From Phytophthora sp. 'mugwort' (Eukaryota > Oomycota > Peronosporomycetes > Peronosporales > Peronosporaceae), in contig JAUCEF010000007.1 of NCBI GenBank assembly GCA_033558025.1, positions 4,774,001 through 4,838,000 on the forward strand: a stretch of 64,000 bases of DNA. The letters are read 5' to 3'. Under the pieces are notes generated by a model. It ran no database searches and was not told where the DNA came from. It was given only the letters and a program-made list of their open reading frames with translations. Every line of letters starts with the position of its first letter. Position 1 is the stretch's first letter. Of this stretch, positions 31,650 to 41,479 are shown one piece after another. Made by a program: the position numbers and the translations under genes.

Positions 31650-31769
31650 AAACTCACCCACCTATTATTTTGGTGCCCCAATGCGTGATCGTACTCTAAC
31701 ATCAGAACCAAGGACAGTAAAATTGTTTACGGAAAAGCTTGGACAGATGTTATGAAGACTATTAGATGA

Positions 31770-32728
31770 ATGGATACGTTTGATCTACTACTAAATGATT
31801 TGGAAGATATACATCAGGCTGTGAGTAATATTGAAGCTCCAACAACCAAAGAAGAACTGAAAATGATTGATAATGTAAATGCCAATTTTAAGACTATTCG
31901 TGAAGTCATTTTAGCAACGCATCTGATATAAAAGTGCAAGGTGTTGAGCCATATGATCACGATGAAGTATTACAAAATCTCCATGATGATGCTGAACGGG
32001 CATACCAGGAGTATGGAGAGGCACAGAAGCGATATGAGGCAGCTAAGCTGTGAGAGGGTCAAACTCAAAATCAATATGGTCAGCTTTGAAAGCTACACAA
32101 TCAGCCCTTAAAGTTACGAAGGCTGTATATAAGTTCAAAGCTAAGCGATATTCAGAAGCTCTCAGTAATCCATAGCCTAAATTAGAGGGTCGGGGCCTAA
32201 GAGGCGCTGGGTGTTGCACCACTTGATGGTGTTGTTCGACGCGGTAGAACATACAATCTGAATGAGATTTAGGGCTTAGCTACCCCGTCTGCATACGTAT
32301 ATCGTCAGCTTGGTAGCAAGTACATTCGTTTGCCTGATCTAGACTCTAAGACACTCGTGCTGGTACAGCCTAATCGTCGAAAATGTGGGCCAAGTGTCAG
32401 ATTAGTGACAATCTCCAAGCTATCATAAAAACACTTGTCTATAAGCAACATATCGAATCAAGCTTCATACGATAAGCTCAAAATCGAGGATAAAAAAATG
32501 TTCAAGGAGATACTTGCCATCACCCATCACCAGTACAACTTCCACGATAAGCTTGATGATCCGTTAAAAATTTTGTGAGCTGAGTATGATAAGCTGAAGG
32601 GTGAACTTGAGCTAGGGAACGATAATCCAAGCATAATCAAGCGGCTTAAGTCTCTCACCGAGGATATGTACAGCAATCAACTTTTCCGTGATCAAGAATT
32701 CAAAGATATTACCACTCGGCTAGTATAA
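31770..32728 (+). pseudogene. Polinton conserved-type ORF, unknown
   Basis: A mostly single frame reads DLLLNDLEDIHQAVSNIEAP, then (shifted) EPYDHDEVLQNLHDDAERAY, GVAPLDGVVRRGRTYNLNEI and LATPSAYVYRQLGSKYIRLP. It ends with a helical part (EYDKLKGELELGNDNPSIIK) that stops at 32,726. Stops interrupt it at about seven sites. The SAYVYRxxGxKYIRLPDL block resembles a protein I recall from other Mavericks, next to the integrase, without assigned function. Confidence 0.5.
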
Positions 32729-32839
32729 TTAGTAAACTACAGAACTTGCTTCGGTTTTGATCATGATCTTTCTTAATCCACGCATTATTTATAGATCAGG
32801 TGGTAAATATGGAGACAATAGCGATCTCAACGTCGCTGA

Positions 32840-33420
32840 GCTCAAGCCATAATGAAGAATTTAATAATCCATGATCGACCCCAGAAGACGCAAGCAGTTT
32901 TTTGGGCAACTGACCTTAACAAAACTATGAAGAAGGTAGATGCATCGACTCAGACTGATGGAGGTCGTTTGTGGGCTTACCAGCAAAAGAAAAAAACAAA
33001 GACTGTAAGAACCTTTACCATCTAACTTACTCCATTTCTTACCAGTTTATTACGATTTCCTCGAGACAGCGGGCGCTGTCGACTTGTCGGCAGCGGCTGC
33101 GTCCCTTATCAACGGGAATAAAAGTTAACTCTTTTTATCACTAATACTAATCTCAAGTATGGCAGATTCTCCATCAGGCCTCTTGTGTGGGGAGAAACAC
33201 GCTATCACCTAAAACAATTACTTGATCCGTTTTTAATAAAGTCGAGCCAATAATTTGACTGGTTTATCGGCAGTCAGATTTGTTCTGAGATCTTTACTCG
33301 GTCTACGACCCATGATTATATTAGCTCCAAGGAAATTGCTAAGCTGTGCATTTGCTATCATCGTGAAGTTTATCATATAATCGCTCGCAGATCTTCAATT
33401 TCTTTAAGTAAATACTGAAT
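32840..33420 (+). pseudogene. Polinton ORF remnants, unknown
   Basis: Short coherent pieces: MKKVDASTQTDGGRLWAYQQ at about 32,925-32,990, and a frame at 33,155-33,418 with GETRYHLKQLLDPFLIKSSQ, a stop, and ISSKEIAKLCICYHREVYHI. They may be one or two decayed genes ahead of the inverted fibre gene. Confidence 0.35.
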
Positions 33421-33479
33421 CATTTTCATATTGTAAACGGCTAATGCGACTATAATTAACGCTCAACTGTTGTTAAGCG

Positions 33480-35083
33480 GGCTCAAGCGATGGATCTTCT
33501 CCTTCCTCAATATCATCTCTATAGAAAACCGATACTAAATCAGTCAGATGAGCCCCGAAACAAGATCTTGAGCGATGAAACCTACATCTTGACCTGGACG
33601 ATTCTTGAATCGATCCAGTAGTACAAGCATACGTCAACACTGTCATAGAGTCTTTTGATACGATGAAGAGGTGCAATCTGAATATCTTTTTTTAGGCATC
33701 TGTCTGAGGTCATCGCCATTGCAGTGCAAGCAATGTACCCTCCAAAGACTGCCGCCATGCTATAGCTAATAGGACCCAGTGCACTCTCCGTTACTCCACT
33801 GTCCGTCCGCAGCCTATAGACCGTACTGCCCTCCGTTCCAAAACTGACAGAGACTGCGTACCAGGGACGTTTAGCTTTAGCGGCGCTGAAGGCGTTGTCG
33901 TTCCTATGCCGAGTCTGCCTCCGGCTGTCAGAACCATTTGAGTTGTGCTTGAAGTACCGAATCGGAGGTCATTAGCGGTGATGTTACCAATCCAGGACGC
34001 GTTCGTTGAAGTTCCCAAGCTACCATTATGGATCTCTATTTGATATTCCACCGGCGAAAGGTTCGATCCCGAAAATCGGCACATCCTGGTGAAGGAGCCG
34101 TCAAGATTATCCACACCACTACCACTGATTGCGAAATACTTACTCGTTGGGTAGTATCAATACCGAGCTCGGTCAAAGATCTACAGTCGTTATAGCCGCC
34201 TGATTACCATATCCTACAAATCCATTTATACTAGCCGATACAGTCAGACTGCCAGACACGCTTCGAAAAGTCAGTGTACCAACACTTGTAATATTTGGCT
34301 GAGAGGCAGTCTGGAGAGGCCTGTTAGCGATGTAGCAGAAAGCGAGTTGATATTTGAAATATTGCGAGTTGATGATATCACTGTCATTGAACCAATCCGA
34401 AGTCGCCAATTGTGCCAGAAGTCTTCGTAGTATCATTGATGGTAGAAGCTGAGAACGAATTAACACCTGAAAAGTCTTTCGCTAAATTGAGAATCGTCGC
34501 TTTAGAACCAGTAGCACCACCCTCTGTTATGCCGATGTAGTCGTCTGATTAAATGTGGTGTAAGCCGATACACCATCCCAAAACTTCAACGATAGTATTT
34601 GTAAGCCTGTTCCAGCTGTAGCCAGTATCAGCGAAAAGAGAGTACCCACAGACGTGATTGATGGCTGAGTTGCTGTTTTAATGGTCCCGTGAATGTTGGT
34701 AGCAGTGAGCGAGCTGATAGTAGCAATAGCTCCTGAGCTGTCAAGTACCAATGCTTTTCATTAGCGGCTTTACCTGGGATGATGTTCATTACGTAATCTG
34801 GAGCAGACGACACGGCGGATCCATTCATAATCAGGCTAGTGCAAGGTAGTGTTTCAAGACCGCTAATATCTTTGTTAGTATCTGGTACAAACGCTACACC
34901 TTGTGTTGCTGTTCCAGGAGTAATACTGGTGACGTATGTTAGTCGGTAACCATTCTTGAGGATATATCAAGTCTGCGCATATTCGTATGCTAGATAAACA
35001 TTGGCGTATAACGACAAATAGAATTGGGGATTGTAGATCGGTGATATGAATACTGTCTGAGGATAAGAGAAACCAGAACTCAT
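33480..35083 (-). pseudogene. Fibre-like protein with C-terminal S74 chaperone domain
   Basis: From ATG 35,083 the minus strand reads MSSGFSYPQTVFISPIYNPQ, a TGA/TAG-type break near 34,970, then VAFVPDTNKDISGLETLPCT. Several phage-tail-fibre-like repeats of the type GTIKTATQPSITSVGTL follow (about 34,625-34,690 and 34,265-34,300). RLGIGTTTPSAPLKL is at about 33,890. The C-terminus has MTSDRCLKKDIQ (about 33,675-33,710), the Ser-Lys dyad site of peptidase S74 intramolecular chaperones, then GQDVGFIAQDL and an acidic end. S74 domains trimerise fibres and cut themselves off. This suggests a trimeric surface fibre for host attachment; the breaks make this copy inactive. Confidence 0.75.
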
Positions 35084-35131
35084 TTTTTTATTATTTTAAT
35101 CTCTATAGATCCAGCGATAAAAGACACGATC

Positions 35132-35830
35132 ATGAGCGCTATTCCAAACTGTGGCGCTTCGTTGCCCAAAAAATTCAAGTCTGCTGGTATGGGCGATATT
35201 CCTGCGCTTAACATCAAAACGCTATTTAGAATGATTGTCCTTGGACCCTCATTCAGTAGAAAGAACAATTTATGTCTTTCATTCTCAAGCATTCTCCCCA
35301 TGTATTTGCTCATCTCACGATTTATTGCTCGTAATCCACATCAAGAACTGCATGAGTACCTCGGCTAGAAGCTTGAAGATTTCATTACTTTCACTGATCC
35401 AGATTTACTCCCGGAAGTTGATCAGGTGCGTCATACTCCTTTGAGATCTAACAAACCTGAGCTTGTTATCATAGACGACTACAGCAACGATAAGCTCCTC
35501 CAGAAGAATATATTTTCTCATTATATGACAAGAGGTTGCCACTTCAAGCTATCAACTATATTTCTAAGCCACAGCTACTTTGCAACTGATAAGATGATCA
35601 GGTTGAACTATGAGTATGTAGCGATCCTAAAAGCTAATTCTAAACACGATCTCCAGATGTTAGTGAAGGATTTCAACATAAAGGGCGTAGATGATCGCTC
35701 AATCGTCTATTATAACAATAAAGCAACGGAAAGCAAAGGTCAGATGTTGCTCTGTGATTCTGTGAAGGGGAAAATCAGATACAACTTCGATAAACCAATC
35801 AAGACTGAAGTTTTTGAAGAAATCAGCTAA
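35132..35830 (+). pseudogene. Polinton packaging ATPase (FtsK/HerA-like)
   Basis: This family is the DNA packaging motor of Polintons and related viruses. One frame of 233 codons with a single TAG (35,366). The P-loop region reads IVLGPSFSRKNNL (about 35,237); the family pattern needs G-K-S/T, so here the loop Gly is Arg and the hydroxyl residue Asn. Walker B is PELVIIDDYSND (about 35,458), and KLSTIFLSHSYF is the sensor-like strand. The segment 35,270-35,330 matches the family better in another frame, implying two compensating indels. It lies head-to-head with the fibre gene, 48 nt apart. Confidence 0.85.
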
Positions 35831-35856
35831 AAGTTAATGATCATCATATAGTCATC

Positions 35857-36718
35857 ATGGCGAGTTCCTTGAAAATCGATAGCACCAACCTCGTAGCAGA
35901 TGGATACAACTCGTCGTGGAAATATCAGTTTCCGGGGTCGGCAGCTGTTTTCGCGATGTTGTTTGCGCTATTCAATTAATTAGTCTTTTCAACAGCGAGT
36001 ACAACATTGATTCTATTCAATTCTAGAACACAACCTTTCAAGTCGAGGTTCCGACGGCTGCAACCACTTCTACGATCAGTATTACACTACCAGATGGATA
36101 TTACAGCTACGATGACATCAACAGAAGTATCCAGACAGCTCTTGTTAATGCAGGAACTTATCTGATTGATGGATCTGGAAACAACGGATTTTATATCAAG
36201 CTAACTGAGAACAGCGTCTGTTACGCAGCACAGGTTGATTTCTCTCCGACTCCTTCGAGGCTTCCTGTGGGATACACGAGACCTGCTACTGGTCTATATT
36301 CAGCTGGAGGAACTGGTTTGCCTACGACGACTCGCGTTCCTCGTCTGATCATCAATAACGCTGCTTTGAATCGGTTCTTGGATTGTCTGTAGCAACATAT
36401 CCTGCTGCCTCAGCAATAGTTGCCAGCGCTCAACTATCCAAAAACCATTCCACAAATTCACCCAACCAGTTCATGTATCGTTCGTTGTGATCTGATCAAA
36501 AACGAGTATGTTGCTTCTGGCGATATCCTAAGCGCTTTTGATAGAGGCGATGCGGGTATTGGCCAGCTGATCAACTATAAACCATCTCACTATGCGTGGA
36601 TAAATTGCCACAGTGGTTCGAGATCGACTATCACAATCAGTACCCTATAACCAGAATGACCAAAAGGTTCCGTGATATTAGTTTTTCCATTATGCTCTTG
36701 TTGAGACCAAAAAAATAG
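35857..36718 (+). pseudogene. Polinton minor capsid protein (penton)
   Basis: The start MASSLKIDSTNLVADGYNSS is typical of Polinton minor capsid proteins, single jelly-rolls that form penton vertices. Further blocks are TTSTISITLPDGYYSYDDIN (about 36,070), VDFSPTPSRLPVGYTRPATG (about 36,236) and IHPTSSCIVRCDLIKNEYVA (about 36,455). The last piece in a shifted frame, IDYHNQYPITRMTKRF, runs to a TAG at 36,716. At least four frameshifts or stops are present. It follows the ATPase by 26 nt on the same strand. Confidence 0.8.
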
Positions 36719-36750
36719 ACTTGATTTAATCAAATGAGGTGGAATTCAAT

Positions 36751-37483
36751 TCAAAAACTAAAACTTTCTCCGTTCTTCTTCATAAACCGCAATCTGGCCA
36801 TATGGTCGCGGGCTTCTTGCGAGCTCCATACAAAATCCTTTTTCTTCGGCTCGACAACGCCAACACCATAACGACGACGGACCTCGCCACGAAGCGACTT
36901 TATTAAATATTCATGCTGAGGTTGGGTTGCCTTGGAAAGGAGAAACTTTTCTCCAGCATCTGTAAGAATATCCTTGCGCTTCATGTAAGCAAGAGCACGT
37001 TTGGCCCCTTTATTAAAGTTAGTCATGGTCAGACGTCCTCCTTCATTACCGCTATCGGAGTCATAAATTCCAATACCCGTCATAGATCGAATAGCAGCTC
37101 TGGCTGGGATGGCTGCTACCAGCATACGTTGCAAGTGCGGGGACAGCTACATCAGCAACTCGAGACAAAATGCCCGAGTCATTTGCAAATTTGAAAGCAG
37201 ATTTGATACATCCCCAAAATTTTCCCAGATACTCGCTTCATATATACCTCCACCTTGCGTGTGATTGAAAGGATAACCAATCTTTTTTTTCGTAATCGCG
37301 AACCAAGTTCCTTTACCAGACTTACGAGCTCGAAGAGCTTTAGCAGATATGATCAGGATGAAGATGGAGCGTACATTCGTTTCCAGCCAATTCGGCTGCG
37401 CTGAGTGATACCGTGCCTGTCTTGAATGCTCTCTTGAGCTTTGTCTCTGGGACAGACGCTGAAACTGCTAACTCTTTGAACAT
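36751..37483 (-). pseudogene. Polinton pX/pVI-like basic structural protein
   Basis: From ATG 37,483 the minus strand reads MFKELAVSASVPETKLKRAF and TVSLSAAELAG, then with shifts KARKSGKGTWFAITKKK-type basic sequence and GGGIYEASIWENFG. IKSAFKFANDSGILSRVADV and PALATYAG follow, and the last open part (127 codons) ends at 36,751 with VEPKKKDFVWSSQEARDHMA. The basic head, Gly/Ala amphipathic middle and Lys/Arg tail resemble adenoviral pX/pVI-like minor proteins described in Polintons. Assignment is by pattern. Confidence 0.6.
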
Positions 37484-37523
37484 CTTGTTTATATTACTTG
37501 TATAAGAGAAAAACTAATTTTAT

Positions 37524-37901
37524 TTAAAGAATAGTTAAGTTTAAGTCCTTAAATATATCTAGTAGACTCATCTTATGATTTTGTTTGTAATACAGGAAGA
37601 GTATACACCATATTCCACAATTGCCCCCGTATGTACCTTGGTATTGTTTAGGGTTGTATTGTTCGAGCCATACTTGGTAGGACCCGTCTTACCCATACTA
37701 TCAAGTATTCACCGTTGAAGACACAGGTCCAGTGTCCTACATCACGGTTAGGAGGTCTTAATAAAACTAGATAGGTACCTTTCTTTGGGGTTGGTGTCGT
37801 TATTTCGTTTGATTCATATATATTATCCAGATGTACTCCTATTCGATCTGCAAGCTCAATCAGATCATGATCGCTGGTGATTGCTTAATAAGATCGCTCA
37901 T
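37524..37901 (-). pseudogene. Adenain-like cysteine protease (Polinton maturation protease)
   Basis: Reading leftwards from ATG 37,901: HDLIELADRIGVHLDNIYES, then NRDVGHWTCVFNGEY with the catalytic His. After a frameshift, YQGTYGGNCGIWCILFLYYK carries the catalytic Cys (NCG) with the family's hydrophobic helix, ending at a TAA at 37,524. The size of 125 codons and the His-to-Cys order fit adenovirus-type (C5/C48) maturation proteases that cleave capsid precursors. Frame changes occur near 37,870 and 37,700. Confidence 0.8.
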
Positions 37902-37949
37902 TATATTTAATTTCCTCAAAAGTATATTAGAAACCACATAGATTCAACA

Positions 37950-39660
37950 ATGAGTGAAACTCAACTATTCGATCAGTATTTATACCAGAGTTCGCGTCAA
38001 AGCGACCCGGAGATCAAAGTATCTTCCGGTAAACGCGTACCATTTGTAATCGATCTTAATCAAGGATCTTACCAGAATGGTGTTATAACTAGCGATGCTG
38101 TAGCCCAGCTGAATGGAAGTGACGGATTTGCTTGCCTTCGCGATGCATACATCATGTTTCCATACAAAATATCAATGAAGAATGGTGCTACTGCACAGGC
38201 TGCTGCTGCCAATCGTTTCTGCTCTACGCTCAAGTGCGGTAACTGGAATGCTATCGATAGCTTGTCGCTTGAACTTAATGGCAAGACCGTTGTTAGTATG
38301 TCGGACTACAAGCTATTTTGGAACAACATTCGCGCTCAGACTAGCTATAGTCCTCAGTACGTTGAGAAGAATGGTGCGGAGTCGTTTCTTTACCTGGACG
38401 CTGCTCAGTCAGCTTGGTATAGTTCTGCTAAAGTTCGACAACGGGAGATGGTTATACTAATACTACTGCCTTCTCTTCCTCATTCGCTACTACTGTTCCC
38501 TCTGGTGGTGATTCTATCGTCAATGATGGTCTTGTAAAGCGTCTGTTATTAAACCCTACTAACGCGGGCTCTGATTTCTTCACATCGTGGCCTACGCTCG
38601 TGGATCTGCAGCTTCTACCACAATCTCAAGTCAATTGGCGCGTGGTGCCTTTGTAGCTGGTGCTGCTACTGCTACTGCAATCATGGGAACGTGGAACCAA
38701 ATGCTAAAGGTTAAGCTAATAGACCTCCACCCAATCTTTAAGAAACTAGACCTCATGACCAATCCGCAAATCCGTCTCCGTTTCCGTGTCAATCAGGGTA
38801 CTTCTACTATTGCTGTCGATGCTTCAAAAGGTATGTCGCTGGCCAGCACTACTTTTGCCTCTGGCAATACATGTCCAATTATTGTTTCTGCTTCTTCCAG
38901 TGGCAATCCGATGGCTGGAGTTCTTACCGCTTCTGCCGGGTTTAGTATTGCTTGGGGTGCTGTTGTCAATGCCCTTGAGCCTACTGTTGATGGTACCTAC
39001 ATGCCTTTTACCATTTCTCGTTTATACGTTCCGTTTGTACAACTTGATAATCCTCAGGCTATCATCTCAAAGACTGTCAAGAAGGTTCGATTTAATGATT
39101 GCTATGCACAATGGTTCTATCAGCGTACTGGATTGGTAAACAGGGAACTCAGCTCAATGCGTCATTCGATCTACAGCTATCCGCTTCTATCAAGAACGCC
39201 AAGTATGTCATTCTAATGCCGTTTCCTGGGCAAACTGGAAGCTTTGCCTTTGTTGCTGTCCAGGAGTTCCAAAGTCCTTTTGATTCAGCTCCTTGACTCT
39301 CCACCCCGGATCCAGTATTTGAAACTTTAACGTTCGTATCGGTTCCCAGCAGACCTTTGATATCAGCCATCATTACGATTTCCACCACTTCACTAATGAG
39401 GCAGCTAAAATCGCTTCGATCAATGGTGATCTCACGCCTGAGCTGGTAAATGGGTTACTAGTCTACGAGACGTGGTCTCTAACGAACCGTGTGCTCATTG
39501 CTGACGTTAGTCGCCTAACAGAGCGTGATGTACCCCAAGCGATTCAGATCCAAGGAACAAACGCAGGATGCCAGGGAACAAATATGCTGGTGATCGTGGT
39601 GAGCGGGCAGGAGCTGACTTTTGATCGTCTTGCAGGTGAAGTGATCGATTCACTACCGCA
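37950..39660 (+). pseudogene. Polinton major capsid protein (double jelly-roll)
   Basis: The start MSETQLFDQYLYQSSRQSDP is followed by RVPFVIDLNQGSYQNGVITS and NWNAIDSLSLELNGKTVVSM. After a shift near 38,440 comes SIVNDGLVKRLLLNPTNAGS, then (from about 38,590) MGTWNQMLKVKLIDLHPIFK and LMTNPQIRLRFRVNQGTSTI. LYVPFVQLDNPQAIISKTVK and KNAKYVILMPFPGQTGSFAF follow; the last block is ETWSLTNRVLIADVSRLTER. These match major capsid proteins of Polintons, which build icosahedral shells. About 4-5 frameshifts interrupt roughly 560 residues. It lies downstream of, and divergent from, the protease (48 nt between start codons). Confidence 0.88.
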
Positions 39661-39799
39661 TAGACTTTGGATATCATTTCGTCGAGAGAAAAAAATAAGA
39701 TTAACTTGTGAGGACACATTCATAATTCTTAGCTTAAGTAAAAAAAAAAAACTTTGTTATCTTAGTTTAGTTCTGCCGAAAGCTTAGGGCACTTATCAA

Positions 39800-40063
39800 T
39801 TACGAATTGACTTTTCGAAGCCAATCAATATAATTGGGATCACTTCGACTAATTTGTTTGAGAGACTTACCTCAATATTTCCCCCACGTCATCATATATG
39901 AACTATCATCAGTGAGAAATCTGGAGTGTAGGAATATTTTAGTATCCTCCCCAATATTTAAACTCGAATGGTTAAATACTTATCGACAATAACCAGGATA
40001 AGAAGAATATACTTCCTCGATCGGCTTGTTCTTGTATTTTCCAAAAGTTAATCCGTTCGACAT
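39800..40063 (-). pseudogene. Small ExoX C-terminal-like protein at the Polinton right end
   Basis: One minus frame of 87 codons from ATG 40,063 to TAA 39,800, broken by in-frame TAA and TGA codons. It contains two related half-repeats: LTFGKYKNKPIEEVYSSYPG and MMTWGKY, a stop, then GKSLKQISRSDPNYIDWLRK. The pattern (T[FW]GKYKGK..I......YI.WL) is that of the ExoX C-terminal-like/DUF3820-type domain, often attached to nucleases. The first unit's CR-stop-VFN likely replaces a Trp or Leu codon. It may bind DNA ends or serve the element's replication; that is inference. Confidence 0.6.
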
Positions 40064-40469
40064 GTTTTCAGCTGGATGTATCTATATACATAGCCCCTAT
40101 CTTTTTTTGAGATAATTTTAATTAATTCAATTGATTGCGGAGTTTATCAAATTTACATTGACTCGATGTATATGAATCTATAGCTTATGCGACAACGTGT
40201 AACGCATTAACTTTTCTATCCTCGTGTTCTAACCCTATCGAATCGCCGTGTCGTCGAAAACAACAGCTGCATATTAGAAATGTTTAGAAACGGTTAGAAA
40301 TGTTTATACTTAGTCTCGGTACAGAATTAAGGTAAGAATTATCGAAAATTAAAAAAACGTACACGTAATGTTCTGAGACTTATTCAGACGTTTCAGGCAC
40401 AACTCCAGCGTAGTATTGATTATAACGTGTTCATCAAACAACTGATCCAACCCCTATTTCATATTTTCA
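40064..40469. other. Spacer between Polinton and MULE
   Basis: AT-rich, with a short direct repeat TTAGAAATGTTTA(G/T)A at about 40,275-40,305. No gene seen. Terminal repeats of the flanking elements should lie here but I could not pair them. Confidence 0.35.
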
Positions 40470-40699
40470 GGTATTCAATGTGCGCACAAACACTACGGCG
40501 GCCGAACGTAATGCTAAGATCGACAAGATGGACTCGAAGGCGGACAGAATCCCCATCAAGTGAGGTTATTACGCCAAAACATTCGTCTGTACGCATCATG
40601 GCAAGTACAAGTCCAAAGCGACCAGCAAACACCCCGACAAGAGACTCGAAGTCAAGGCTGCAAGTCGCAGGTACAGTCAGGAATAATCTATTCGTGCTA

Positions 40700-40790
40700 A
40701 CTCTCATTCGGGATCATTCGGGCTCATTCGGGTTCGTTCGAGCTCGTCGGGTTCATTTGGGTTCATTCAAGATCGTTCGGGCATATTGGG
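40700..40790 (+). repeat. Short tandem array, ATTCGGG-type units
   Basis: Seven to eight degenerate units of about 10-12 bp (CATTCGGGAT, CATTCGGGCT, CATTCGGGTT, CGTTCGAGCT and so on) replace sequence expected between the two FAR1 blocks. Confidence 0.8.
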
Positions 40791-40818
40791 AGTCAAACTA
40801 TTAGCTTTGACTCCCAAT
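40785..40818. repeat. Perfect 13-bp hairpin
   Basis: ATTGGGAGTCAAA at 40,785-40,797 and its exact complement at 40,806-40,818, with an 8-nt loop. It adjoins the ATTCGGG array. Confidence 0.9.
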
Positions 40819-41274
40819 TGCCATGTACTATATATTCATGTCCTAATTGTTCTGGACAATGGTTCTGCTACCATCTCTGTAGGTCAATGCATGTGTCCAA
40901 GTGGTGGATATGGTCGCCAAGACATTTGCTTGAAGATAACTAAGTGTCGACTTGAACACAATCATCTCTTGACCGAGCGTTCTTTCAAGCGACACCTTTC
41001 CAATCGCGTAATCATCGATGAAAATACACTGCAGACAGTGGATGAGCTCCGGAAAGCTGATGCAAAGAAGATCAATATTCTCAAGTTCATTTCAGAAAAT
41101 TCGGACAGCAATCCAGCTCCCCAAGATTTCCACAATTTGGTCCGCAAGTTGAAGGATCGTGAGAACGGGCATGGTCCCAGCACTAGTGCAAAACGTTTGA
41201 AGAAGTGGATGTCAGATTTTGGTGAGCAGCGAGGAAATGTCGGACGGATTTTCGTTGATGAGGTCAACGAAAAG

Positions 41275-41375
41275 GTATGATTAGCATGCGAGCGCTCTGA
41301 CATAGAATCTAGCCTAAGTTAACTAACTAATCAATTAACTAATTAACTAATTAACTAACTAGCTAATTAATTAAT

Positions 41376-41460
<85 letters not shown>

Positions 41461-41479
41461 GTGATTGTCTTCCATATAG
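41275..41479 (+). other. Probable intron of the MULE gene, containing (CTAA)n
   Basis: The donor GTATGA follows DEVNEK and the acceptor CATATAG precedes the frame that continues into the transposase core. About 140 bp of CTAA/TTAA tetranucleotide repeat (41,318-41,460) fills most of it. Confidence 0.65.
41318..41460. repeat. (CTAA)n tetranucleotide microsatellite
   Basis: The left half is mixed ATTAACTA units; from about 41,372 there are more than 20 uninterrupted AACT/CTAA units. Confidence 0.97.

Larger units (their letters stand above)
24700..40100 (+). mobile_element. Polinton/Maverick-type DNA element, decayed
   Basis: The gene set is diagnostic: protein-primed family B DNA polymerase, retroviral-type integrase with chromodomain, FtsK/HerA-type packaging ATPase, adenain-like cysteine protease, and minor and major capsid proteins. 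Added genes include an S74-chaperoned fibre, a pX-like basic protein and several orphan ORFs. The AT-rich composition differs from the GC-rich host genes. Every large gene is interrupted. Terminal inverted repeats and the 6-bp target duplication expected for Polintons were not found by eye, so the ends are approximate. Confidence 0.92.

Noticed and set aside
41318..41460. Regular array considered as CRISPR-like
   Set aside because: It is a plain CTAA microsatellite with no spacers, and the genome is eukaryotic.
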